From Rostrohypoxylon terebratum (taxonomy: Eukaryota > Ascomycota > Sordariomycetes > Xylariales > Hypoxylaceae), in contig MU385889.1 in the NCBI GenBank assembly GCA_022497145.1, forward strand, positions 186,001 to 250,000: 64,000 nucleotides of DNA, read 5' to 3'. Positions 1 through 13,094 of this stretch are shown here, one piece after another. The notes below the pieces were generated by a model that saw only the letters and a list, made by a program, of their open reading frames with translations, had not been told where the DNA came from and did no database searches. Numbering within the stretch: the first letter of the stretch is position 1; each line of letters begins with the position of its first letter. The translations under genes and the position numbers were made by a program.

Positions 1-1879
1 TTGTCGATGATGCACCGAATAGTCCGTCTAATCTCTTGCTGCCACCGGATAAGATCTTGCCACCTATCGAGACGGTTGTCCGACAACGTAGTTCGCAATC
101 GCACCGTCCACGATTAGAGAGCACGAGTCAGTTGGAGCCCGGTGAATTAGCTAGCATTAGTCGATTTGACCTGGATGACGCATTCTGGTGGGTGTGGATG
201 AGCAGTTTGGCCCCCGAGGAGACTGCTGAGCGTAAATCTGCATTTGGGAGATGCTCGGTAATTGAGACGCTCATTCGACAAGGCCGCTGGCTTGTGATGG
301 AGGAGATGGTGAAAGGCGCCGCCCCGGAGCCCGACGCGAACGCCTATATCGCGGAGAAGAAGGGCTTTTTTAGCTGGACCAGACGAGGACGAGGTGTATC
401 CCGAAGCAAGTCAACCTCCAAGCCGGTCGCCGATAAGGGCGCAAATCCTGGTGCTATTACGGGTGCTGGTTTAAGCAAGACCAGCATCGGACCTGACCAA
501 CATGCGAAGATCCAGGCTGCTGCGCAAAAACTTCAAGCCAAGCAGCTTCAAGAACAACAATCAATGCCAAAAGCGGAAAGGCGTGGACGTACGGATGCCG
601 ATGTTCTCAAGGAAAAGACCAACAGCATCCTTACCTTACAACCGGGTGTTGTGAATGTGGCTTCTCCGGCTATGAAATGGGCAAACAAGTATGACAAAGA
701 AGCTATCCGCGAGGCGTATCTCGGCAACGCTTTTGCTGGTCGTGGCATATCTCAAACATCCCTTCAGTTGCCTAGCCATCCCCCAACAAATGGGCTTGCA
801 GCAAACGGCAGCAGTTTAAAGCCGGAAGCGGTAGAGCGTGCCCCGTCTCCGGCCGTAGCGCCACCACAGCCCAAGCCCGAACATGAGTCCCCAGTAGTTG
901 TTACACCTGTTCCCACTTCGGCCCCAGTAGCGGACAAGAAACCCGAGCCTCCGCAAGCAATTCACCCCGCTGAGCGATCAGGACCCACGGGTAGAGATTC
1001 ACCACTACCGCCTCCTCCACGTGAAGAAGAAAATCATGAAGCTGCTCGAGAAAATATGCTTTCACCCGTACCGAGTAGCCCTGACAACAAAAAGCACAAG
1101 AAGCTCCACAAGGATGAGAAGAAGACCGGCGGATTTAGAAAGTTGTTCGGCCGAAATAAGAATCGACAATCCAAGTTACCGGAGAATGCAGCCACCGACA
1201 TCAACAGCTTCCTCGCTTCAGAACCATCGCAGCCGGTGCGAAGTGAAACTCCAGTACAGCAAATTCAACCAGCTTCTGCCGACTCGACCCTCGAGGCACC
1301 AGAAGAACGACCAGAGGAAAGGACACCTACGCAAACACCGGTCACTCCTGCACCCCAACAGCCAACATATGACCCATCTATCGATGACAACCTGTCTCGT
1401 GTTGATACTGCGGAAGCTGCCGAAGCTCACCAGGAATTTTCTCGCTTCGACCAAGGCCCTCTCACAGATCAACCCGCCTTCGTCCCCGATGATGATCAAA
1501 GTGTGGACTCTGCCGCACCGCCACCAATTGCCAGACATCCCAGCAATCACCTCCCTATTGAAGAGGATGACGATATCGGTGCACCATCACCTACTGTTCC
1601 GATGCAAGATCGATGGGCCGCTATTAGGAGGAACGCAGCTGATCGTGCGGCACGACAGAGTGAGGAACAGAGTCGGGGTGCGTACAGCAAGACCACGGAT
1701 GGCGATGACGACACCAGTGGTGAAGAGAGTAAGAGTCACATTCTTCTATCTAACAACTCAATTGCTAACTTGCCATAGCTATTGAATCTCGTGTAGCTCG
1801 AATTAAGGCCCGTGTTGCCGAGTTAACCGGGAATATGGATGGTGCCGCTGGACCCGGAACTCCCCCTAATCGCCGCTAG
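1..1879 (+). CDS. Msb1/Mug8 (DUF1708)-like morphogenesis protein, C-terminal part
   Basis: The frame is open from base 3, so the gene begins left of the window and the true start is not visible. Exons are 3..1728 and 1779..1879; the 50-nt intron has donor GTAAGA, a CTAAC branch site and acceptor CATAG. It replaces an apparent read-through stop with a tail reading IESRVARIKARVAELTGNM and a stop at 1877-1879. The visible N-terminal part has the conserved stretches FDLDDAFWWVWMSSL and WLVMEEMVKGAAPEPDA, then FFSWTRRGRG. The rest is a long, disordered, Pro/Ser/Glu-rich region with a basic patch (KKHKKLHKDEKK). From memory this matches the fungal Msb1/Mug8 family, peripheral proteins that link Rho/Cdc42 signalling to polarised growth; the RhoGAP-like core would lie upstream. 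A possible AATAAA lies at 1930-1935. Family call from recalled motifs only. Confidence 0.65.
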
Positions 1880-3158
1880 GGGCGGTATTTTAAATGAAGA
1901 CTTGGGTACCAAACAATACGGTTATCAACAATAAACTTTCGCCTACATCATTCCACCTAGAAGCCATGGATTCCAGATGCATTCTTCTCTAGCAGCATTT
2001 GGCGCTTGTACAACTGCTCGTTAATACCACCAACCTTGTCCACTTTTTTTTCTATTTCAATGATACCAATAGAACATGCCCTTTCATGTTCCCTTCGTAA
2101 CCAGGACCAGACTGGGATTTAAATTTTCACTAATTTGAAATTCGGCGTTTGACGTCCCCGACTACTCCTTGGTGATTCGCGGATGGGAGAATGGTCGAAT
2201 CTCGGTCTCTTTGAGAAAATTCGGTTTCGAGGCGATACAGTAACCCTGGATGAAGGAGGCATAGCTTGGCTATGATCAATTTTTCTTGGGTTGCTGCCTG
2301 CGCCAGTCAAAAAACAACAACAAACATGTCTTATTGCAGATTAATCCTTTCGGTCGTTTCTGGTTTTTCGCGTTCGAGGAGTAATGAGACGATCAGGGGT
2401 AGGAGATATACCCATTCGCAAACAATTGGGGGACGGAAAGAGCTTGGAAGATACCTAGGTACTTTATTCGATAATAGTGCCAACGCATTCACGTTTTTTT
2501 CTCTTAACCTTCTTCGATGTCGAGTCTCTCGAGTTATTAAATCCTGGTGATATGTTAGTAGGGCCTTGGTGATAATCCCTTTGCTCCCCGAATGTAGGCA
2601 AATCGTTTAAAGGCCTTTCCATCGATCTTGCAAAGAAGCTGTAGCTTTCCATTCAAAGGGGTCGATCCGTACAATATCCCGCCTTGCTATATTGCTCCAG
2701 GTGACGAGTATTCTTTGCCTTCGGAATAAGCATTGACAAATCCTCTATTCTTATTTATTGTAATGTGTTCAGGATAGAGAGGGACGGATTATGATGTCCA
2801 AACTGTCATTATACACACCACCGCTACCAAATAGACCGCATATGAAAATAGGAGACTAATAATACACCACATGGATTTGCTCATAACGATATAGATATTT
2901 GAATAGGGGCTCCCAGATGAGATCAATAAGCAACTTTTAAAATAAACTTCAGTATTTGCTGGTATCTAATGTAGGTACTTAAGTACTAGGTATGTGACAT
3001 TTCCCTTCTTTCATCCGAACAATGTATGCTTGTCATACCAAACACATGTGTGGCCAATAGGACTAGCTAGCAAACACCGAAAGCTAAGTAGGTACTTATA
3101 AGTCAGTAGTCTCTATGCTATTTTACTAAGAACCCAGATCTCAACGATCGGATTCCAG

Positions 3159-3243
3159 TTCGAATTGGTGTAATAGGCTAACACATGACGATGCTCTGAT
3201 TAAGTGAGCCCTCAAGCATAGGGTTCGAATCCCTGATTCGAAT
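3159..3243 (+). ncRNA. tRNA-like Pol III element without a normal anticodon arm
   Basis: A perfect 7-bp acceptor stem is formed by TTCGAAT (3159-3165) and ATTCGAA (3236-3242), with T3243 as discriminator. The D arm is GTGT/ACAC with GG in the loop. The T arm is TAGGG/CCCTG around loop TTCGAAT, giving a consensus B box (GGTTCGAATCC); an A-box-like TGGTGTAATAGG lies in the D arm. A T8 run at 3254-3261 is a good Pol III terminator. Between the D and T arms no 5-bp anticodon stem with a 7-nt loop can be formed, with or without a short intron. A small TGAG-CC-CTCA hairpin resembles a class II variable arm. It may be a decayed tRNA, a tRNA-derived repeat, or a tRNA-like small RNA. Confidence 0.45.
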
Positions 3244-3253
3244 GATCTCTTTC

Positions 3254-3261
3254 TTTTTTTT
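3254..3261 (+). terminator. Pol III poly-T terminator
   Basis: Eight T residues, 11 bases after the tRNA-like discriminator base. Confidence 0.45.
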
Positions 3262-4965
3262 CTTCTTGGCCAGGATTATAATTATTTTAGTGTATACTAC
3301 GGCGGCTTGTAATGAATATGTCATAGTCTATTTGTCGGGGTCTGAATTACCATGTCATCAGTACAATAGGTAACTATAATCTATACACACCCATACGAGG
3401 TATGGATTTCTCTTACCTATAGGTATATCACGTTGCTTCCTTTGATCTTGTAACGTTGCTTTTACACATAAGTAATTTACAGACATGTGAAAAGACAACA
3501 GTTCCTAGAACTCGCTGATAGCGTATAATTGTCTCGGGCAGGGCATGCTGGCAGGGCCAGGAATGCACTTGGTGAATGCTGACGCAACCACAGCCCAACC
3601 CCCTCGTGTCAAACACATCTCCGTCTGTGTTACCGGTGGAGGCATTGCTAGAGCTTGGAGCTTGGATCCAAATCAACAAGGAGACAGCGGGGACCGATCC
3701 CGCGAGAGTTACTAGCCGTTCGCTTATTTTCGATACTCTTCTTCGTTGAATCGGCCGCTCGTTTTCAGGTCAATCAAGCCACGATCGACAGGTAGCTACC
3801 TGAGAGGTAGGTATGTGTCGGGAGTCGTACAAGAACGAAAGCCACATCCAGCTATTGACGCTCCCTGCCTATTCAGAACACCGATCGCGGAATCATGAGA
3901 CAAGTGGCTTGTACATTCCATCTCCTTGACTTTGATTTGTTAGCCACGGCATGGGATGGAGCTCGGGGTGAATCGCCTGCATATACGGGTATGGCACAAT
4001 ATCTTAGCGAGTATAGCGGCTTGTTTCGCACTTGATGAGAGCTACTAAGCTACTAGGTGATAGATGAGCGTCTGGTCGTCCTACGCAACCCCTGTTCCTA
4101 CGAGGATGGTAGCTTAGCATAATCTATCTACCTAGATCGGAGTGACCTCACTAGCTTCGGGGAAGTAACACAGTACGGTACACGTAAAATCAGCCCTACG
4201 GCTAAGTTGCACGAAGCTATACGTATCGTCCGTTGCCGGTTGACGGCGATCTTAGCTTCTGCGTGGGGATCTACGGAATCATGTCCCTAAAGCGCCACTG
4301 CTTACTTTTAACCCACATCGAATGAAAATAGGGGTAATTAAGTTGAAGACTCCGATACGGCTACTCACATGCCAAGTTTTTCTTTTAAATTACACTCACT
4401 GCTCTCGGAGAATAAAGATGAACGCACCTATCTGTGACTTAGGTGAAGTGGAATAGGGGGCGTGGACGTATGAGAAGGCGTGGCAGATCCCTATGGAGGC
4501 ACCACAGCTAGTGCCTAGTACAATATCAAAGCGACTATTTGAGTGAATACGCCGTATAAATCGAACCTTATCTCTAGATGCACGACATACTTACACTACA
4601 TTCCCCCCCAGACTCCCCACCCCTTTCTCACCCGCGGCCGATGTAATAGCCTACTCTCGCCCGTCACGTCAGCCAGCCCTACCGATCCAGGCAGTGAGCA
4701 ACACGCCAAGTCCCAGATCAAGCCGTAAGAACTTTTATGTAGGTCTAAAAGACGTAGGAGCAAAAAGCACCGTAGTAGTCTACTATTCGTTAGCCACTCA
4801 CGTCCCCGTCTAGGACGTTGCTGCCTCAGAAGGTGATATGGCGCGGGACCTGCATATACCCAAGCTCTGAACCCAGCGCTCTGGACTTCAGCTCGAGGGA
4901 TTGGGGGCCATTTAACCTTCCCGTCCTTCCCGTTTGGGTATTCCGTAGACCGGGTACTTGCCGAC

Positions 4966-4993
4966 GGATGGATGGATGGATGGACGGATGGAT
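4966..4993. repeat. GGAT tetranucleotide microsatellite
   Basis: Seven units of GGAT, one changed to GGAC. Confidence 0.9.
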
Positions 4994-6799
4994 CTGTGAC
5001 TTAAGTCTTAGGTACATCTACCAACCATATCCACTCACACGTGTCTCTCTGCACTTACATCCACATACGCACATACGTACCAAGTATTAGCTACGGTACG
5101 GGGCGGTAGATAGGATATTGTTATTACTGCATAGCCCGCAGTCTCTCCGATCCATGGTCCACGACCCAAGCCCACGGACCGCGCCGCCTTTCCCAGAACC
5201 CCGGTTACCTAGACGCCGCTTACATCCTCCTAACCTAGTTGTAGTATCTTCTTTCGCCCGATCTCTACGCTCCCTCGGCCCTTCCAACTCCTCCACGCTC
5301 TCCCACTCTCTACCAATAACCGTGTACCACCCTTCTTTCACCTCTAGTCTAGGCAAAAGGGGCTAAGCTCCAGCCCAAGATCCAAGTCCTCACCTACATC
5401 CTCATCCTCATCCTCGCCTTTGCCCACCATGATTTTCCCATCCGGCTCGGACCCGGCGCAGCAAATACCCCCCTCGTAGTAATACCCGACCAACCTCCCT
5501 ACCTACGCCGCCGCGTATACCCAAAGAAAAAAAAATAAAGGCCCGGTCATCCATCCCGCCGCCGCCGTATCCATCCACAGCCAGCAAGGGATCAACAGAC
5601 GGCGACTACTACGCCGCCGCCTTCGAACACGGCAGACATACCAGACGATCCCGCATATCCGGCAAGCCACTTGCCGAAAAGACGCCTAACCTAACAGCTC
5701 TCGTGATGAGATATATCTATGTACATAAGATGGGGTTCGCAGTCTGCCTACATCCTACTACCACTACTACTAGTTCTGTTTCACACACCTCCTTACATAC
5801 CTCTCTTAGTAGGCGTCCTAAGCTCGGCATCCAGCCAACCAACTCAGCTGAACTTCCTTTTCGCCTTTCTCAACACCTAGGACCAGGCTACTTACGTCCA
5901 GTCTTGGCTCCCCGCTCCCTAGCTCCCCCGACGTCATCGCTGACCGTAGGATCCAGCTAGCTATCTGAATCCTGTACACCCTCGTATCCATCACCCATTG
6001 GTGGTTGCTCCTTGTTTCTTGCTAGAGTCAATATTAACGCTAACCTTAGGTAATTACATAGGCAGTATCACGGTAAGTACTAGTACCAAGGTTGTAAGGG
6101 GTTATCATGCTTATTTTTCAAGTAAGGTACCTAGGTACACATGGTATACATTCACAAATAATGAAACCATCACAAAAAACCAAAAAAGAGTAGTTTAGAA
6201 GTCAAATGCAAGTCTCATTCAGGATCTGGTAACATGTGCCCATTCCCATCCGCCTCTGGTATCTCTAATAACCTTAGATAGTGTACAAGCCCGTTAAAAC
6301 GCCGCCCCATGTTCGTCTCAAAAAGTTTCCCTCACAAACTTTTTTTCCTGGATAGAATGCGATGAAGCTGATTAACCACAAATTCCATTACTCATTCGTC
6401 GTGTCCGTCTCTAAATCCACCGTCCCCGGCAGCTTGCGGCTGCCGACTCGTATAAAATTTTGAGGTTTGAGGTCGAGGGTAAAAACACACGTTAAAAAAA
6501 AAAAAACACCACCATTATGAGAACACCTGAGCGCCACGCCAATGCTGTGAAGTGAAGATAAGTTGCATGGCGTAAGACATAAACGAGCGAATCCGCCGCA
6601 GTTTGAAGTTTAAGCCAGCAAATGCCAGGTAAAAACACACAAGGAGGTATTCAAATAACTCTTCGTGATGATGCCCTCCAATGCTCTATAATGTTGTACA
6701 AGTGCGAGTTGCGGTATAAACAAGTGTGGAAATCAAAGAATCAGAATCTGAGTAGCGGATCTGGTAGTGTCAATGAGATGAATTTACACTAAAGGACGG

Positions 6800-8766
6800 T
6801 TAACCATCAACCCGGATCCTCTTGGGCTCACCGCCATCCGGTCCGTCCGAATGACCAGCAGTGATATCCGGGCTCTTCCGCTTTGTGGCGCTTGGACCGT
6901 TGTCGTCCCTTAGAAAGGAAGGTCCCGAGGTAACCACCGGCGTAGCGAAGTTCAGAGGACTTGGGAGGGTGTTGCTGTCGCTACCTCGATAGTTCCACTC
7001 GGGGTAGAAACTACTAGGACTAGGTAGGAATTCGTTATTGAGGAACCTAGACGGGAGGGCTGAGACAGGCGTGTCGATGTTCATGCTGCTGTTGTTCTGG
7101 GTCTGTGGATGAGGCCGAGCGAATGGGTTTGGCGGACCAGTTGCTCCCGCAGATAACATAGCCGATGCCGAAGGCGAAGGGGGCGGAAGAACTACACCAG
7201 CTCCGGGGCCCTCTACACCATTCCGACGAGCAGACTGGGCGGTAGTATCCGTAGTGGTGCGGGGAGAGGTAGCAGTGTCGCCACCGGCAGTGCTACCGGC
7301 CTCGGACTGCTCCTCGGGAATTTGCACCTTTAGGCGGGGCCGCGATCCACCGCCAACCTTCAAGCTGTTTGAGCGAGAAGGAGGGGTGAATGTGGTTTCG
7401 GGAATTGTAGGTATGGAATTGCGGGAATTGGGTAGGTTGGAGGTGTTAGAACGTTGCGGTAAAGATGGGGATGAGTCAGATCTGGCACGCGATACAGCTC
7501 CAACATCCACGGATTGGGACCGATTACCGTCATCCTTACTACGCGGCTCAGCAGTAAAAGAATCCAAATGCATAGATAGGATCGATTGATTCTCGTCAAT
7601 CGGAGTAAATATGCTGTGTCCCTTGCGCTGCGGTAATTTTTTAATAGCCGATGTTGTATCTAACAGGCGTTGACCGGTCCTCTCTTGGAGTGGCTCATGT
7701 TTGGGTTCCATGGGTGCAGGTAGTTGGGGTTCCGGCATTGGTTGCGATATCTGCGGTGGCTGTTGCTGCTGGTGCTGCTGGTGTTGCTGATGCTGGGGCT
7801 CTAGATGTTGAGGCGGCGGCTGGGGAGGAGACATGTGAGGCGTTTGCTGAGGAGTCATTTGATGAGTCGGTTGCGGCGGAGAAGGACGCGGTGGCTGGTT
7901 CTGTGGAGGGTAGCTAGGAGGCACGGATGACCGGCGCTGTTCCTCCATATATGACTGGACCGGAGCGTGCTGTTGGGCAGCAGCGTATTGATGATATTGA
8001 GCCGGAGCTGCCGGCGGAATACCGTGCTGATAGGCATTTTGATTCTGCGGGTTGTAGATAGCAGGCTGAGGCATGTACGCGTAACCATTTGTAACTTGCT
8101 GAGGAGCGCCTGGTTGAGGGACACGTAGATCGCGACGGAAGTCATTTCGGGATGATGGTCGGGATGCGATTTGCGGCTGCGGGGTGTGGCCTCGAGGCGC
8201 GAATGGCATTCCGTTGATAGGAGGTGACGCGGAAGGAGTGTGGTGCCTTAGATGGGGGAAAGGTTGTCCTTGGAAATGAGGAGGAATCATCTGGGGTTCG
8301 ACAGACCCTTCGTGACCGTGAGGAGGGGTGCCATCGCCATCTTCGTCATCGTCGTCCTCGCCACCATTGAAATCGTGAGGGCCTTTGTGCTCGTTCGGAC
8401 CACCATGCTATTCTACCTGTTAATGACATTGCCACTTTGTATTCTTTCGTGTTGGGTAAGACTAACGTATTGGTATCTTGTAATGAGGTCTCGCATATCG
8501 CTTGAGGAGTACTCGTAGAGCTTCTTGTTGCTGCCAAAGATGAATACGGCGACATCGACAGAGCAGAGCACGGACAGCTCGTGCGCCTTCTTGAACAAAC
8601 CGCCTTTTCGCTTTAAGAACGTGCTAAAATGGTGGTAAGATTAGCCGCTGACGCGGAAAGACGCAATCAAGTTGAGACGGAAAACTCAATCACTAGGAAG
8701 AAAAGCTTACACAGAACGGTTTCTGTCATCCTTAATGGCTTTGATTTCAATCTTTCTCCGTCCCAT
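6800..8766 (-). CDS. rlmA: MEF2-type MADS-box transcription factor (RlmA/Rlm1-like)
   Basis: Exons are complement(8711..8766, 8467..8623, 6800..8407), giving 606 aa. Exon 1 starts MGRRKIEIKAIKDDRNRS at 8766 and joins in phase to TFLKRKGGLFKKAHEL, rebuilding a complete MADS domain (about residues 1-60) followed by the MEF2-like LYEYSSSDMRDLITRYQ. Introns are 87 and 59 nt with GTAAGC and GTTAGT donors. After an acidic stretch (GGEDDDDEDGDG) the protein is low-complexity: Pro/Gln/His-rich, with a poly-Q/HQQ tract near residues 277-292 coded by CAG/CAA repeats, and a basic KRIRVDG end. In fungi this family is the nuclear effector of the cell-wall-integrity MAP kinase (Slt2/MpkA), activating wall-repair genes. 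The identification of the domain is firm; orthology to RlmA rather than another MEF2-type paralogue is inferred from the single MEF2 type usual in Pezizomycotina. Confidence 0.92.
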
Positions 8767-9214
8767 CTTGAATTAATCCAATCTGTATATTTGCGATATA
8801 TAGATAGGAAAAAAAGAAGTTGTATAGAGAAAGAGAAAAAAGAAAGTGGTGGGTTAAATGATAAGGCTTCGCCTCCCAGTTGCCGCTGTAGGATTCTTAA
8901 TTTGGGCGATTATAGATCCCTTAATTCGATTGATAGCGACACTGCGACGGGTAGTGACATGAAAAGGCGTAAAAAAGCGTTTCTTGTTGTCTCCCAAAGC
9001 TTCAAACGGGTAACAGCGACGGTTAAAGATTGAAGATTAAAGAAGTTTATAAGCTGACAGGCGAGAAGAAAGTTCGGACTAGTAATGGTAGCGGAACCAG
9101 TAGTAGTATAAGTAGTATGTACTAGACTTGCGATTCGGTCGATGACTTAATATGACGTGAAGAAGGTTGAAGGGCTAATGCTTAAGTGCTGAAGTCCGAG
9201 AGATGGTTGGTTGA

Positions 9215-9510
9215 TGACGATGAGTAGTAGTGAGCGGTGAATAGTAGTAGTATAGTGAGCGGATGAGTAGACAAATAGATGATAAGAGAGAGAAAGAGGG
9301 AAAAGGATGAAGGGTGATGATCGTGAGGAAGAAGGAGGTTAAGGGAGAGGAATAGCCCGGGTTAAAAACTTGAAACGGCTGGCTCGCCGGTGATATTTGA
9401 AAGGGTTTATATCCACAACGGAAGAAGAGTAGGGAAATGGAGACTAGAGACTGGAGACTCGAAGAATAGAGGGTATGTGAGAGAGAGAAAGAGAGTGGAT
9501 ATGTCGCGAT
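9215..9510 (-). promoter_or_regulatory. Pyrimidine-rich leader/promoter tract upstream of the MADS-box gene
   Basis: On the coding strand this stretch is very C/T-rich (the + strand shows long GA/GTA runs). Such CT tracts are common just upstream of transcription starts in filamentous fungi. The distance to the start codon (about 450-750 bp) implies a long 5' leader. No exact start site can be read. Confidence 0.4.
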
Positions 9511-10312
9511 AGAAGTATCAACAGACGCTGTCCCAGAGATATGTCTCCAATGTCTTGTCTTTTCTTGTGCGGTGCTCGTAGTGCAATGCACGTCGATGTA
9601 TGAATATGTATGAATAAACAGCTAGAACAGCTAGGCTATGATGGGATTTGTCGTCTTTTCTTCAGTTTCCCAAGATATACATTGATACAATACCATCAAT
9701 CGGTGCACTACTTGGGACCTTGGGACTTGGGACTTGCAGGACGATGGGGCTGAATCTGGCGTGGATTTCTAATAATAGAAGAATCGTGTTCACTCGAGTT
9801 TTTTTTTTCTTGTGTGCGGGAGAAACTGAGAAAGTGGGAAAGGTTCAAGGAATTTGGGGGGGAAGAAAAGAGTAGGAGGGGGGATGGTGTCACACTCTTC
9901 AGGACATGCACTTGCCTAACATTGTTAACAAGTTAAACCTGCTAAAACCTCTTGCTAGCCTAGTACATCCAGATCCGTACCCTTTTTACCTCTTGACCTA
10001 ACTCTTTTCGTATATGGTGGAACCCTTCTTAGGTAGGTGCTGGTGCAGGTCAACCGTTTGTCGATCCACTTTGTAATCGCTGCAGCACGTTTTTTTTTTT
10101 TGCTCTCTTTTCCTTCCTGTGCCACCCTGGGCACTTATCCACACTACAGTACATCAGGAAAGTCGACTATCGACGTACCTTTAGGGTCCTGACTAGGCGA
10201 TAAACTAAGGTAAAACTAGCGTTGCCGATACTACAGAATACAAGGAGACAGATGTACCTAAATCTTATGTAAGCTTCATGGTTGGATGGTCAGAGCTCTT
10301 TTGAATCAAGGG

Positions 10313-10371
10313 TTGATTAGTTGATTAGTTGATTAGTTGATTAGTTGATTAGTTGATTAGACGTTGATTAG
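10313..10371. repeat. TTGATTAG 8-bp tandem repeat
   Basis: Six exact copies of TTGATTAG, then a 3-nt break (ACG) and a seventh copy. Confidence 0.95.
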
Positions 10372-10792
10372 TCCCAATCAGGGTCGACTAAAGTATGGTC
10401 AAGTACCTTCCTAGCAGCCCAGCCCTAGCTGTGTAGCGCGACCGAGTCCCGCAGGTCCCTGGTCGCTTCTCATGTAGCCTGTTCAAGCCTACTAGTGGTC
10501 TGCTGCCAGCTGGTCTGTTATTCGTTAATATTCATTATTCGCACCTTGCACTCTGCTTATACTAGTACATAATACTACTACTAAATGGATAATGGATAAA
10601 AAGGCGGAGGCTGCAAGGACATGCAAAACCAACGGACCATGATTACAGGGCACCATCGGACCCGTGGGGCTTAGACAAGCACAAAAGTCTCCATTATCCA
10701 GGGCTCCTTACAAGTCGAGCAAGTCGGATCTTTCAAAGATACTTTACATTTCGTTACATTACATCCACCAAAGTACCGTGGTGCTATACCAC

Positions 10793-10836
10793 GGTTTGAA
10801 TGGTTTGAACGGTTCGAATGGTTCGCTGGTTTGTGA
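10793..10836. repeat. Imperfect GGTTYGAATG decamer repeat
   Basis: About four diverged copies of a roughly 10-bp unit, GGTTTGAATG/GGTTCGAATG. It mimics a B-box sequence but has no tRNA folding. Confidence 0.7.
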
Positions 10837-11136
10837 GTGTTTGCTGGTTCGCTATTCAACGGCCCTAGGAGTCAAGGAGCAAGGAACAGAAGGAAATCGA
10901 GATCTAGTGTAAGTAAAATTCGATCATCGTCGACCATTGTTATTGTTCAGTACCAAGGGTGACGGTCAATTGGGTTTGAATTTCCCATCTGTCAAAGAAA
11001 CCAAAGGCACACGGTGTTCGTTTCTTTGATTCTGTCGTCATCGAATCATATTTAGTGTATGATTTAATCTATCATCACCATTACTATCGTATACATAAGT
11101 CTCCGTCCAAGATTTGTACACCCAGTGTCCACCATC

Positions 11137-11173
11137 CCCTACTAACCCATACTAACCCCTACTAACCCCTACA
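11137..11173. repeat. ACTAACCCCT decamer tandem repeat
   Basis: Three to four copies, one with CAT for CCT. It contains CTAACCC, which is telomere-like in look only; the unit is not TTAGGG. Confidence 0.85.
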
Positions 11174-13094
11174 CTAGTGACTAGTCTATGCTGTAGGTAC
11201 CCAGCCCATCCAGGCCATCTCGCTAAAACTAACTAAACTAATAACCTTAACTACTACTAGCCTCTAGGTATTTGCCGTTTACGGACTCTTAAAATCCTTA
11301 TACCGCAAAAAAAGTTTCAAGACTTGAAACGGCCCCCAAATTGACTTACTCTCCTATCCTATTTGCTAGAGCCTCACAAGTACACCGCCAGGCTAGAAGA
11401 TGTACAATATAGATTTCAGCAATAGCAGTGGCAAGTACCTCGTAGCAAGTAGCATCGCCGACTTACCGTGTCAAACAAAGCTGGACCCCTAATAAGCCCT
11501 TTGTCGAGTTGGGCTTCTCGAACGCCCTTACAGAAGACCCTCGAAGTCGCATGGCGGCAGCGGCGCGGCGTCGAGTCCCCAAAGCCATGTGCTCTCATTT
11601 ATTTTTTTCATTGCTCTTTATTCCTCTGTCTTTCTCTTTGATGTAAGAGTACTCAAACTACCGCAACATCAATTAATTTTGCCGCTCGCCAAACTCGCCT
11701 AACTAGCTCACTAAAAACGTGTGTGTAAACTCGTATGTTTGTTCCTCGCGCCTGTGCGGTTTGCAGCTTTCTTCATATGGATAATATCTGTAGGGAGCGC
11801 AAGGACCCTTGCGGAGATCTGCGAACGCCGGATCCGGGGAAATAAGCCCAGAACGGTCTACCTACCTACCTCCTCACATTGGTGGTTTATTGGTGGTTAC
11901 TGTTTTGGTTCCTGGATTTCGTCTTACATTTGCAGATTTGAATTATTATTATTATTCTGATTTGTTGTCTGCATGGTCTGCATCTCCAAGTATAAGTATA
12001 GAACGAACCATGTATCATCGTAGTGGTGGTGGTTGTATATTACAGGTAGTATAGCAACTGTATAGATCTTTTGTCGGGCTTATTTTGTGGCTAGTACGGT
12101 CTGTATACTATGTATAATCGACAGTGCCCTCCCCGGGCTTCCGTCAGAACGTCAGAATAGAGATGAAGCCGCAAACGCGACATGTTATGAAGGAGAAATG
12201 ACAAATTCCCCATAGCCGTTGTTACCCAACGCCTATGTTTCTAACTTGATCAACCATTCGCGAGCATAAATAATAAATCGTAAGCGCGACAGCGACCTGT
12301 GTTGAAGCTGGCTATTCGGTGCCGAGCTTCTTGTGCGCCAATGTGCGTCAGGTCTTAGGGCTGTTACAGTCTCTAAGTAACACGAGCACGACGAGAACGA
12401 CTAATCGGGACAGTCTCGTAACTCGTAACTACCTATGCAGTCGGCGATCATAAGCGACCTTACAAGTCGGATAAAAACAGTCTGCAGTTTGGAGAGACGG
12501 TAGGATTCATGTCGCTTGGCGGCGCAGCCTTCTCATGAAATCGGAGTCGACATGGGAGAGGCATCTAAGTTCTAACAGCCTTGGAATCTTGGAACCTTGA
12601 AGCCACCACGAAGATGTCGATTAAGCGCCCGGACTAGAAAAAGAATGCTCGTGATCTGGAGTATAATAATGTCTTTGTCAATTAACAAGGTGCCCTTCTT
12701 CTGCGAGAAACATGTCAGAAACACGTAATTGGCGTAGTTGGAGTACCGATCTATCTGAATTGCTGCAAGCAATATAACGAGGCTGGGCGAGGAAAGGGCA
12801 AGGAAGGGCAAGGAATAGAAGTTACAAAAGTTTACTAGTCGTCCTATTCGTCGCTCTCCTCCTCTCTGTGCTTCTCTAGACGTAGCCCCCGGACCCGGAA
12901 TGGCGTGTGTAACTTGACCCCATGCACAACAGCCGAGCCGAAACGCTAAAAGGTCTAGTACTACTTCGTAGGTATGTAAAAGATCTAAAAATAGCTATTT
13001 ATAGTCGAGCTCCACCAAAGTCCCCGTCCAATGTCCAATGGCTCACACCTTGTTACCCCTTCTAGCCAATTAGCCCACGAATGGCTCCTGCAAT

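Larger units (their letters stand above)
1880..6799. other. 4.9-kb spacer between convergent genes
   Basis: No supported protein gene. Both flanking genes end here, so most of it is beyond their 3' ends. It holds the tRNA-like element at 3159-3261, a GGAT microsatellite near 4966, perfect TACCTAGGTA palindromes at 2452 and 6128, and a C/T-rich stretch around 5110-5560 that resembles a fungal promoter or leader. Open frames here are short, overlap on opposite strands and have low-complexity Ser/Pro composition. Confidence 0.6.

Noticed and set aside
5087..5366. Overlapping frames on both strands
   Set aside because: C/T-rich low-complexity sequence gives open frames on both strands; a promoter-like tract is more likely.
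9175..9591. 138-codon frame on the minus strand upstream of the MADS-box gene
   Set aside because: Ser/Leu/Tyr-only composition from a CT-rich leader; no domain or splice support.
11137..11173. Possible interstitial telomere repeat (CTAACCC)
   Set aside because: Unit is the 10-mer ACTAACCCCT, not CCCTAA; not telomeric.
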